Below the pieces are notes generated by a model. The model was not told where the DNA came from and did not search any database. It saw only the letters and a program-made list of their open reading frames with translations. A stretch of 64,000 bases of DNA from Limnomonas spitsbergensis (lineage: Eukaryota; Chlorophyta; Chlorophyceae; Chlamydomonadales): positions 1,798,001 through 1,862,000 of the forward strand of contig JAYJMM010000041.1 in the NCBI GenBank assembly GCA_037349105.1. Direction: 5' to 3'. Below, piece after piece: positions 41,248-53,700 of this stretch. Numbering within the stretch: the stretch's first letter is position 1; each line of letters opens with the position of its first letter. The position numbers and the translations under genes are program-made.

Positions 41248-41704
41248 TCAGCCTCCGCACTCCGCAGCCAGCAGCCAGGCCAGCAGCTGGCTGACACATA
41301 AGTCAAGCGCCGCTGTCAGCGCTTGTCGCTCCGAAGCTCCTGCCCAGAAAGAAGAAGCAACAAAACAATCAGCCCTTTCGACAGCAGCAGCAGCAACTAA
41401 TCACAGCAGCAACATACGGTGAGCCCCAGACTGTACGGTTCGCCAGCAACCCTACAACCCTTCTGCCCCAAATATCCATCACTGCACACATAGCTGTTAG
41501 AAAGCTGTTCGGGCTTTCCCTCCTTGTTGATCCATTTGATCGACCACTTGCTCGATCGATCGATCCCGGGACCTCGTATCCCAAGCCGTATCCTTCTCTA
41601 CAAAGACAGCAAGGACTGGCAACTGACCTGATACCATCACACCTCTCTCAGCTGTCGACATCCACTGAGGAGTCCCTGCAATTGTCGTCCATACTTTCCA
41701 CACC

Positions 41705-44700
41705 ATGGCGACTGGGTCAGGTCCCTCGTTGGAGGTGCTGCTGCGGGCATGTCTGGATGTAGACAATCAGGTGGGAGGGGTGCCCTTTGAGGGTGAGATC
41801 TGATCCGTAGCATGATGAGCAATGCAGCCCGTCGCTCCATGGCTGCATGGCTGCATGGCTGGCCTCCATGGCATTGGTCTTGCCCCAGAACAGAGTGTGC
41901 CATGCAGCCCTTAACAAGGCTGCATATCTGTATTTGTTGGAATGAAAAATTCTGCCCTGCAGCAGCATGTGCTTGGCCGCCATCAACAAAGTCTGCATGG
42001 CTGAATGCGTCTGTGTGGCAGGTTCTGCCCCACAGCAGCATGTGCGTGGCCGCCCTCAACACGGCTGTATGGCTGAATGAGTTTGAGCGGCATGTCCTGC
42101 CCCACAGCAGGATGTGCCATGCAGCCCATGACACGGCTGCATGGTTGCATGGCATGCTTGCATGACCAGGCTGCATGACCAGGCAGCGAGGCCATGCTTC
42201 ATGAAATGTCTGAATCCCATAGCAGGGCTGCTTGGCAAGGCTGCACGACTAAGTTGCATTGCAAAGCTGCCTACCAAGGCTACATGGTCAAGCTGCATTA
42301 ACAGATTGCAATTTAAGCCTGACCCCCCCAATCTGTAGTTGTCTGCCCTGTCCCTACCATCGCGCCCCCTGCCAGGCAAGGCGGCAGGCGGAGGAGGCCT
42401 TGAAGGTCATGTCGGCCACTCCTGCCATTGTGCCTGAGCTGCTCGTCAATATTCAGCAGGGGCAGGACCCACAGGTGTGTTGAACATGTGGGGCCGTGAG
42501 AGGGAAGGAGAAGGACAGGGGGATGCTCTCCAAAGCATACTCTTGATCTATATGACTAAATCCATTATGATCCCGTCTCTATATATATAACCCTCAGTTA
42601 CATTAGATCTTACCAGATCTGGTCAGATCTGACCAGGCCTGTCTGCCCTAATTTGGATGCCCCCCACATCCTCAATTCCTCATCCACATTTGAATTTAAA
42701 CTCCCCCCCCTTCCGCAACTGCCAGGTCCGCCAGCTGTCAGCCGTGCTGCTGCGTAAGCGCATCGCTCGTCACTGGAAGCTCATTCCAGTGGAGGCGAGT
42801 CGGGGCCGTCCGGGGTGAAGGGGTCACGGGTTTATGTCTACAGGTTCAGGGACTTGACGGGTAGAGGCCAGTCCAAGCCGTCTGGGTGAGGGATGTAGGG
42901 GGGTTGAAGGGCTATGGGATAAGACATTCAGGGACCAATGAGGGGAAATAACGCACTTTGAGTGTCGGGGAGTAGGGCGCTTTTAGCTTGCCCCTCATTT
43001 CACTGCCTGTGTTTTGTTGTTTGTAAGACTATCTCGTCAACCTCGTACTGCATGATTGTACCGCAGGGTCGCCGCCACACCCAGGCTGTACTGCTGGATC
43101 GTATTGCTCACGAGCCACTCCACATCGTCAGGAGGGCCGTGTCTGATGTGGCTAGCGCAGTGGCAAAGCTCTCTGTCCCCGTGGGTGGGTAACAATCGGG
43201 GGTTACTATCAGGCTGGGAGTTACTGTCACGGGAGGAGGTTTTAATGTCAGTGTGGGAGTTACTGTTGGGAGGGGCAGTTCTTGTCAGATCTGCCCCACA
43301 AAGTGGGGACGGCCGCGTATTATGTCGCCAGTGCGGCGGCAAGGCTGCTTGTCCCCGTGGGTTCATACCTGTCAAGGGAGGAGGAGCTGTCAGTGTGGGA
43401 GTTACTGTAGAGGGGCGGTTTTGTCTGGCCCGCTCCACGAAGTCACAGAGGGCCTTGTCTGATGTGGCCAGCGCGGTGGCAAAGCTGGGACTTGGCCTCC
43501 CTGACACCCGGGTAAACCTAGACCCTAAACTCCAATCCTACATCTAACCAACGCCCCCAACTCCCCATCAACTCCCAGCCTACGCAATCATTCGATCACT
43601 CTTCCCCCCTGCCCACTCTATCTGTTCACTTTTGCGTCCTCTGTTCACTCTTCTTGTACAGGCGAGTGGCCTGAGCTGCTTGGCTACCTCCAGCAGTGCG
43701 GCGGCAGCGGCAACGCGGAGCACCGCGAGGTTGCTTTGACTTTGTTCACCTCGCTGGCCGAGAACATCGGGGAGCACCTGACGGCAGCACTGCCCGTCAT
43801 GATCGGCCTAGTGGGGCTGGGGCTGGGGGACACCTCCCAGGAGGTGAGAGCGGGTGGGAGCAGGGAGCAGAGTAGGGATAAAGCCCGTTCTCATCCTCCC
43901 CACTTCTCCCTCCCACTTTAGGCTCGCTATTTTCCTCTGCCCTCGGGTGCATCGGGCTGCGCTGGTGCCGACGGAGCCGCTGTCCTTCCTGACGACATCA
44001 GATGTTCCCTGCCCTTCTTGCCCCCTCTCGCTCCCCCCCTCCTCACCTCCTTGCCCTCCCTCACTCCTTTCCTCTGCCTTGAGGTACGGCAGGCTGCAGT
44101 ATCGGCTACGGAGCCGCTGTCCCTCATGACGACATCAGACGCATCCCTCCCTTGCCGCCTCTCTTTCTCTCACTCTTTCCCCACCTTCCTCTCACTCTGT
44201 TCCTCTGCCCTCAGGTGCGTCGGGCTGCGTTGGCGGCTACGGAGCCGCTGTCCCAGCTCATGACGTCGGACGCCAATGTGAAGAGCTTCCAGGAGCTGGT
44301 TGAGGCGTTGCTGCAGGTGCGGGGAGGTTAGGGTCCGGGTTTTTTGTTGAGGGGTTTGGGCGGCTTTCCATTTGTAGTTGCTTGTCATAGTTGCACAAAC
44401 GGTGCATACACTTTCGAACGGTGTATACACTTTCGAATCATGTATGTTCACACTGAAACATTACTCTCCTCGCAGGGTATAACGCGGGCCATGCAAGAGG
44501 GCAGCGAGGAGCTGGCGGTCCTGGGATTTCAGGTGGGACGATTTACACACATATGTCACACGTATCACACATGTCACACTTCTTACGTCCATCCCCATCC
44601 ATACATCCATCCATCACCCTAAACTGTGGCATCCTCCCCACCCCTTGTCTTCCTTTATCTCCCCTCCCACTCCCTTCCTCTTCCCCCCTCCTGATCCCCT

Positions 44701-47700
44701 CCTCCCTCTCATTGCCCTCCTCCCCTTCTGCCCCCTCCCCACACACACACACCCCTTTCCCTATTCCCCTACCCCTCAATCCAACCGTCTCCTCTTCGTC
44801 TTCCTGCTGCTGGACCTCTCCTCAACACAGGTTCTTGGGGAGTCGATTAAGAGCCCAGCTCCATTTCTGCCGCCACGCATATCACCCATCACACCACCCC
44901 CCTCCTCTCCTCAATACAGGTTCTGGTAGAAGTGGTGGAGAGCCCCGCTCCCTTCCTCCAGCCACACATGCCGGCTGTCATCGCCTTGTGTATGTCAGCA
45001 GCGGTACAAAGGGGTTTGGAGCCAGAGACGCGGCAGCAGGCACTGCAGGTCATACATTGGCTGGCAAGGTGTGAGGGAGGGGGGCTAAGGGTGTAAGATT
45101 TGCCAGGTGGGGGGAGGGGCCTAAGGCTTAAGGGTTTGCCAGGTGAGGGGTGGGATAACGAGCTCCCCTCACCTCATATTTCGTACCCCTCCCTCCCTGC
45201 ATATTTCAACCCTCACCCCGCACCTTCGAACGCTTCACCGTAGTATACATTTTCCTTCGCTCCGTACCTCTCCTTCCTTACCTCTCTGTCCCCTACACCT
45301 CTCGCCTGCCCCTCCCCCCCATCACCCTCAACCATCTCTCTCCATCCTTACCTCTCACTCGTCACCTGTCTAACCCCTGCACCTCTCACATGTCCCCCCT
45401 CCCCCTCACCCATCTCCCTCCTAGGTACAAGCCCAAGCAGTTGGCTAGGGACAAGGCAGTGCTCAAACAGGTGGGAGGGGGGCGGATCATGATGGTACAC
45501 TTCAGTTGAAATGGTCGATAAGGCAGTGCCTAAACAGGTGGGAGGGGGGGAGGGGGGAGGGTCATGATGGTGCACTTCAATTTAAATGGTGAATAAGGCA
45601 GTGCCTAAACAGGTGGGAGGGGGGGGGGGGCATGACTGTGCACTTGATTGTCTAGCAAGGATGGAGGTGCGGATCAATACTTCACACTCAAGTGCCAAGC
45701 TTGGCCCAGAGCAAGTGGGAAGGGCAGTTATACAGCATGTGGGTCGGTGCCCCTAGGAAAAGTGTTTTCTGCACAGGTTGTTGTGTGAGAGCCCTGTTGA
45801 ATGTGTGAGCGGGCTGCTGAACAGAAGAGGGTCAGGCAGGCGGCAGGCTGTAGATCTGCTTTGCCTTCCCTCATAATTGACGTTTTGGGAGGGTCGGGTT
45901 CAAAATAATACTTGGCACCGATCTTCAAGGCCAGGTTCCGGTTTGAAATCTAGAGTTTCGACTGATTACCGGTATTTATGTATTATGGGGGGAGAGCAGT
46001 AGTCCTGGTGAATAAACGTTGAGTTCATACCCGAGGGACGGCAGTTCAAATATATGGTGCATCCCGCTTGGCACATTCCTGCCGCAGGCGGTGGGCAGGA
46101 TCAAGGCGGTGGACGTAACGGTAACGGCGCGGATGTGGCTTCAGCCCAGGCTGCGCTGTTTCCTTAACTCTCACGCCCCCCACGGGGCGTAGCTTTCTTT
46201 CTCTCTTTCTGGTGAAGATCAAGGAAAGGGTCCTGCTTTAATCATATATCCATAATTTTGACTGTTAGGCTTATGTCCTCTCTCACTCCAGGTATCCTCC
46301 TTCCCACTCAAATCTGCCCACTCACAGTTGTTGACTCACACCACCCACACCACCCCCTCCACTCTAATCTCCTCCTCCCTCCAGTTTCCCAGGTGGTTGT
46401 GGCGGTATGTGGTATGTGTTGCGAGCCCCCACCCGCACTCCAACCTCCGCCTCTCTCCTCTGTGCCAGGTATTTGTGGCATTGTGTGGTATGTGCCGTGA
46501 GCCCCCACCCTCCCCCGCACTCCAACCTCCTCCTCTCACCCCTTTATCAGGTGGTGGTGGCGTTATGTGGTATGTGTTGCGAGCCCCCACCCAACGCTGG
46601 AGCCGAGGGCAGTGGCATTGGTGACGGAGAGGACGACACAGATGCGGCCAAGGGCGCCTCCCCCGCCCGGTCTGCCTACCAGGCCTTGGACACCCTGGCC
46701 TGCCACTGTGCTGCCGCACACATCTACCCCCAGGTGTGGATAAAAGTGAAAGGGTGTGTACGGTGTGAATTAGGGGTCCCCTTGGTATAAATGGTGTGGA
46801 AAATTCGGATGGGTCCGCCTGCCAGATCTTGGACACCCTTGCCTGCCGCTGTGCTGCGGAGCACATACATCCACAGGTGTAAATAAAGGTGAGGGAATGT
46901 GGGAGGTGTGGAAGGTGTCAATGGTATGGATGTGTCTAGTTGGTCTGCTTATCAGGCCTTGGACACCTTGGCCTGCCACTGTGCTGCCATACACATTTAC
47001 CCCCAGGTGTGAGGAAAGTGGGATGTGTGGAGGGTGTTGAAGGTGTGGATGTGTCGAATGGGTCTGTTACCAGGCCTTGGGCATCATGGCCTGCCACTGC
47101 GCCGCACAAAACATCAACCCAAAGGTGTGAACCAAAGTGGGTGAGTTTGAATGGTGTGAATGGTGTAGATATATCTGGCCAATTAGCCTATCAGGCCTTG
47201 GACATCCTAATCAGCCACTGGGCTGCCCATCACGTCTATCCACATGTATGGAATTGAGTGAAGGAGTGTGGAAGGTGTGGTTTGAAGTATGTTGGGTGTG
47301 GATGTGTCTAATCTGTTTCCCACCAGGCCTTGGGCTCTCTCGATCCACACAGATTCTGCTGGTGGCCCGACTGCTCCGCTGCACCCCCCTCCCTCTCCTC
47401 TCACTTCCTTCACACTTCTCCACTCTTTCCCCACTCTTCCTCCGCACTGCATCCACTATTCCCCCACTCTTCCTCCACACTTCCTGCATACATGTCCCTC
47501 TTGTAACCCTTCTTCTCCTCTCCACTCACTCCTCTACATTGCGTTCACCATTCAGCCTCCCCCTGGGGTCCTCCTTACGGCCATTATGTGTTCCAACTCC
47601 CTATTTCCACCCACCCCTTCCACACTTAAGCCACACGTTATCCACACCCAGGTCCTTGTCGTAGCCCGCCAGTGTCCCCCCTCCCTCCCTCTCCCTCCCT

Positions 47701-50700
47701 CTCCACCCACCGCCCACAATGCTTAAGTCCTCCTTATGGTCTGCCTGTGTTCCCCCTCCCCCTTTCCCCCTCACCCTCCCTCACCCCTCACCCTTCCACT
47801 CTCCACGCCCTCCCTCTCCACCCACTTATCTCAATGTTCAGGTCCTTCTTATGGCCCGCCAGTGTTCCACCTCCCCCGACGTCTTCTCCCGCCGCGGCGC
47901 TCTCAACGCCCTGGCAGTGGTAGCTGAGGGATGCTCTGAGGCTCTGAGGAAGAGATGTAGTGAAGTGCTGCCCCTGGTGCTGGGTGGGCTGGCGGTGAGT
48001 CATGGGGGCAGGACAATCAGTCAGGGGGAAAGGGGCGTGCTGCGCCTGGTTCTGGTTGGGCTGGCGGTGAGGCATGGGGGCAGTACAATCGGCAAGGGGG
48101 AAGTATCAAGGGCTGCGCTGCTGTTGGTCGCAGTTCATTTTAGGGTACCTCAGCTACAATTAAGCTACATCCCGCCATGACAGTGTACGGCCCGGAGGCC
48201 TGGTGCAGCAAGCCCTGCCGCTTTGGCCACCGATGGCTGGCCGATCAAGACATAGTCCCCATCGGACCAATGGTGACTGCCCAGCAGCCTGCGTACTATA
48301 GCCTGGTGCGCACTGGACAAACAGTTGGTTGGATAAATGGTATTGATTGTGCAAATGGTTGGTTGGGCTGATGTAAGGAGGCTCTGCAGTGAGGAGTGCA
48401 TCAGAGGACACGCTTTTGTAACCCCTCGTGTGACCCTGCTTTGTAACCTCATTTCGGTGACTCTACTCACCCATTTCATGTCAGCCCTTCAGAGAATCTG
48501 GTCACTGAACTCCAATTTACCTGCTTCAAGCCAGTAATAATTGTAACATTGTTGTGACTGAGGCCTCCGTTACCCTGTCCTTGACGAGCGGTTCATTCTT
48601 TCATTACCCTTGTTGCAGCACCGGACCCTCACTAGCTAGTAGGGAGCGCTGTCACTTCATGCATGAACCCGTCAACCTCATTTATAAACCCTCATTTCCG
48701 ACCCTGAGCCCTGATTATCACACTTTTCTGCACTCTACTTCAGGACCCTGACCAGCGCGTCCGTGGTGCCGCAGCCTTCGCCCTCGGCCAGTTTTCGGAG
48801 CACCTCCAGCCAGAGATCGTGGAGCACTACGAAACCGTACTGCCGTCCCTCTTTGCCACCATGCGGGACGCCACGCCTTCCCTGCAGGTGAGTGGGTGGG
48901 CATGCTGAGGTACCAAACCAACCCTCAACCACCACAACCGCGGCAACCACCTCATGCGCATGCCATGTCCCAACCGCCTCAACCACCTTAACTGCCAACA
49001 TATCCTGAAAGCCTGAAATATCACAATTTCCGTATCCACTTCAACTACCTAAACCGCCTGCACTCCTCCTCCCCCCTGGCCATCCCATCCCATAGATTCA
49101 GACCCCTCTCCCTCCCCCCCCATGACCACGTCCCCCTCCCTCCTGACTTGTCTGCCTGGTGAACTGCACTCCTCCTCCCCCCTCACCGTCCCGCAAATCA
49201 GTTGTTGCAACCAATTCTCTGCCGCACCCCTCTAGACCACAATCTGATGTCTTGCCCAAACCCTGGGTCATCCCTGCACCACAAAACCTTTGAGTGTCTC
49301 TAACGCTGGACCATGAATATCTCAATTCCTGAACCCCATGAACCCTGCACCGCCCTAATCCTGATGATCTTAAACACTGAACCCTTAACATCCTTTGTTC
49401 CTGAACCCCGCAAACCCCTATAACCCCCCAACTCCTGGACCCCAGGAGCGTGCCTGCTACGCAATCGACACATTCTGCGAAACACTCGATAAGGAGATCC
49501 TCCCCTTCATGCCACAACTGGTGAGTTGGGAGTCCAGGGTTAAGGTATGACCTAGTGAGGGGTCTAGTTTTAGATCTCCACCCTTCTCCACGACCCCCCT
49601 CGTTGCCACACCTGCCCCCTTGGGGTATATTCAGCTTGCTGCAACAATACTGCCCTCTCTGTTTTTGCACCCGCACGTTGCATTTATCTCCAGATGTTGC
49701 TTGGCCTTCTGCGATCGAGCCACCATGAACACAACCGCCCCATGACAACTGAGCAACTGCTATCCAATCCACACACCGCCCCCCTCCCACACACACACCG
49801 TTGCATTATGTTCCCAGGTGGATGTGTTGCTTGGGGTGTTGCGATCGAGCACCAGCCACCCCATGCAACAAATGGCGCTGTCCGCGCTCGCCTCCACGGT
49901 GGCGGCCGCTGGACCGGATGTGGTCCCGTATGCGCCCACGCTGCTTCCGGTGTTGCAGGTACGGTTTGTTTCTAAGGAGTTTCCTCCGGTGGTTCAGGTG
50001 CTGGCCTTTTACAAGGATGTTACATTGCGCCGTACGGGGATATTGCAGTTGGTGTTGCAGGTACGGTTATAAGGATGTTGCAGCTGGTGTTGCACTTACA
50101 GACTGAGTTATAAGGGTTTTACAGTTGGTGTTGCAGGTGCCTGTCCTATTCTGAGGATGTTGCCTGGGGATAAACAGGGCTGTTGCGGAATAAATGAAGG
50201 CATGGTGGCCACGGGCAAGAGCGACAGCTACCCCCCTGTATCCGTTTTGACGCTGTATCGGGATTTCAATTTATATTCAGATCCGACATTCACGTTGAGG
50301 CAGCAGATCCCTTCAACTGCCCCCAATCCCAACACCCTGTGCAAAGAGTGATCACAATGCCCCCCTCCCCTGTGCAGCACTTCACCTCCTCAACACATCT
50401 AGACCACCTGCCAAGCCGCTGCCGGGCCACCGAGTGCGCCGGACTCATCATCGAGGGACTGGGCACTGCTTGCGCCGCTGCCCTTACAACTGCCACAGCT
50501 GGGCCTGCTGTGCTGGCCAGGGCGGGCAGGGGGGGAGCACATGGCGGCGGGGGCCCCAGGGGTGCTGATGCTGAGGCTGGTCGGGCGCTGCTCGCCTCCT
50601 TCGTTCCAGGCTTCATGCAGCAGGCGCTTGCAGGTAAAAGCTCTGGTGCCGGAATAAAAATGAATACCCGCTTTGATTAATGAATTCACATACGTGAATG

Positions 50701-53700
50701 CCTTTGCGATCCATGAGGTACGGATTCGATGTAATTTTCCATTGTGTACAATGTACCGGTATTTGTGCTTGTTTTATCTGAGACGTGATACTCCTTTTTT
50801 CGAGTGCAGGTTTTGAGGCGTCCACAGCCACGGCAGCCGGGGAGGCTGTCTGTGAGCTTCGGGAGTATGGCCACGGGCTGTTTGCGTGTGCAGCGAAGGT
50901 GAAGTACACTTGACAGGAATGTCCAAATTAACCCATTTATTAAGTGTCAAGGTGTGAAATTTTGGGAGGGTGGATGGAGAGGAGAATCCATACGTTGGTA
51001 TGTGCTGAAGATTGCATCAAAGGAGACTCTCTCTTGGCACTTGCAGCTTGGGTCGTGAATGAATAGCTGCATTTATTCTGAATTGCAAAACCTTGACTCG
51101 TCTTTGAATCAGTCCCAAACCCCTTTTGGGATCAATCCCGAGGCCCTGTCAAGGCCTCCTCGCGGCAATGCACCGTCCTCATGTGAACACCTTTGTGTCT
51201 ATACTTTGGCAGGCCCTCGGCTCCGAGTTCTCTCCGTACCTGCAGTACGTTGTACCGCTGGCACTACAATCCTGTGCCCTGGATGATGGCCTCTTTGATG
51301 GCGGGGAGGGTGACGATGACGCCGAGGAGAAGGGGCAAGGTCAGTGCTGGGTATGGACGCGAAGAAGATCTGACCCTGTTTACGATGAAACATGGAGACT
51401 GGGAAATTATGGAAACTAAAAAGTTATGGAAAATGAAACATAAAATGTATGAAAAACCTTAACGTTATGGGCACTGGGAAATTATGAAAACTGAATAGGG
51501 GTGAACAATGTGAGCAAGTGAACCCTACAAAAATGAACACTGGAAATTATACACGAAACGTGCACGATCCCTTAACCCCTGAACCCTGGTTCCGGGAACA
51601 AATTGATCCTGAACCCTGAACCCTGAACCCTGGACCCCCTGTTAGGAGCTGGCCCACTCCAGGACCTCAGCGATGATGATGAGGATGGTGGGCGGGGCGG
51701 CGGGCGAGGGTTCAACGTACGAACAGGTGTGGAGGGGAGGAGCTGGTGAGGGGGGGAGGGGTGGCCAGGGCGGCGGGCGAGGGTGCAATGTACAAACAGG
51801 TGCGGAGGGGAGGAGGGTGGCGTGTGGTGCAGCCGGTGGGCGGGTTTTATTTTGAGGGTAAAGGGGATGGAGGGGGTCAGTACGTGGGGTAGGAGGGTGG
51901 TGTGTGGTGCAGCAGGGGGTAGGGGCGGAGAGGGCGAGGGAGGAAATGTGTGTGTTGTGGGACAAGGAAGCGGGAAGGAGTGGTTGCGGGGGGGAAGGGG
52001 TGGGAGGGGGTAACCTGTCGCAATCAGTGGCCGCCGTAGCTGTGTTCGTTGCGGTCGAAATGCCTGACAAGGAGACCTCCTCAGTCCTTGCTCCTCAGGG
52101 ACAATTGTTCTTGTATTTTTCTTATTTGGGAATCACTCTGTCAGGTGTCCCTGTACAGCAGGGTACCGGTATACTGTAAGAAGAAAGGGAAAAGGATTTG
52201 GGTTTGGAGTACCCGGTGTGCCCTTGCCGGTACAGCGCCCTCGGGGGCATCGTACTGTTGATCATTCAAATGTGTGTCGTACATTCATAATACATAAAGT
52301 GCGTGGTTTATTCCACACTTCATAATTCATGAAGTGCATGGTTTATTCCACACTTCACACTTCAAAACTTGGCGCAGGTATCATGGAGGAGAAGTGCTCC
52401 GCGGCGATGGCGCTCGGTGCGTATTCAGAGGCATGCCCGGCGGCTTTTTCCGCCTACTTCCAGCCAGCGCTCGCGGCCGTGTCCACTCTGGCCAGGTGAG
52501 GGGGGACACGCAACGCACAGTTGTGGTTAATTAATTTGCGACTGGTAGTTGTTTGGTTAGTTTCTAGATTCAGGGTTCAAGGACTGTGGTGAAGGTGCAG
52601 GTTTAGGGGGTATCAGTCACACTTCTTAAGCGGGGGACACGTCTTTATACTTGTTGGGGAATTTAGGAGCCCTTTTGGAGAAAAACTAGCACATCCCAGA
52701 GGAAGGAAAGAGGTTGGGAGGAGACAGAGCTCCCAGCTGTGGACAGATGAGGGGACAGCGTGCAGGAGCCGCAGCAGGGTTGGCAACGTGGCAGCCGGAG
52801 CTCTCAGTCGATATGGGAGGGTCTTCAAGCCTGAGCGTAGTTTGTTTATTACTGAACACACAGCGCACCTAAGTGTTTGAACAGGAGATGATACCCCCTG
52901 GTGATACAAAGGCAGCCTTGAAGTAACTCCCGTACTGCAGTCACAAGCACCGTATGTAACAGCATTCCGTTACGTAAGCTTAAGCTTCGAAACCGTGTAC
53001 AGTTAAGGGTATAAGGGTTAGGGTATAAGGGTTGGGGCTTGGGTTGAGATCAGGGTTAAAGGTTGGGGTTGAGATCAGGGTTTCTGTAACATAACCCCGC
53101 ACACACCCACGTGCAGTTACTTTCACGAGGAGGTGCGAGCGGCGGCTTACGAGAGTCTCGGCCAGATGACCGCGGCAGCCGGCCTCCTTTGGCCGACCTC
53201 GTCTTCGCCAGCAGCCGCTCAAGCAACCAGGCCTGCCGCCGCCGCTGAGCTATCAGCTGAAGTACAGGCGGTACTGGGAGTTAGCGTACCGCGGCTGCTG
53301 GAGGGCCTGGAGGATGACGACAAACACGCCACGGCGATGGCCTTTCAGGTGTGGAAAAGGGTGTCTGGTGGTGTAAAAGTGTGGGTGAAGGGAGTCTGAT
53401 ATGGTGTGTAGGTTTGGAAAGCTTGAGCTCATGTTCACACAATTGTGAAGTGTGGATGTAGAAAGGTTGAAGGGTGAAAAGGGATCATAGATGGCAAGAT
53501 GCTCCGCCCCATCCCGCCTCTTCTTCCGCATCCTGAAACGCTATTTATGTTCACCTTCAATGCCCTAAACCCGGACGCCTGTTGTGTCTGAACCCCACCC
53601 CTTCAGCTGTATATCATTTATTGATTTATAAAGATGCTCATTCATTCGCCCCCCGTGGCTCTCAGGCCGCCACTTCGCTTCTGAAGTGGTGGGGTCCCCC

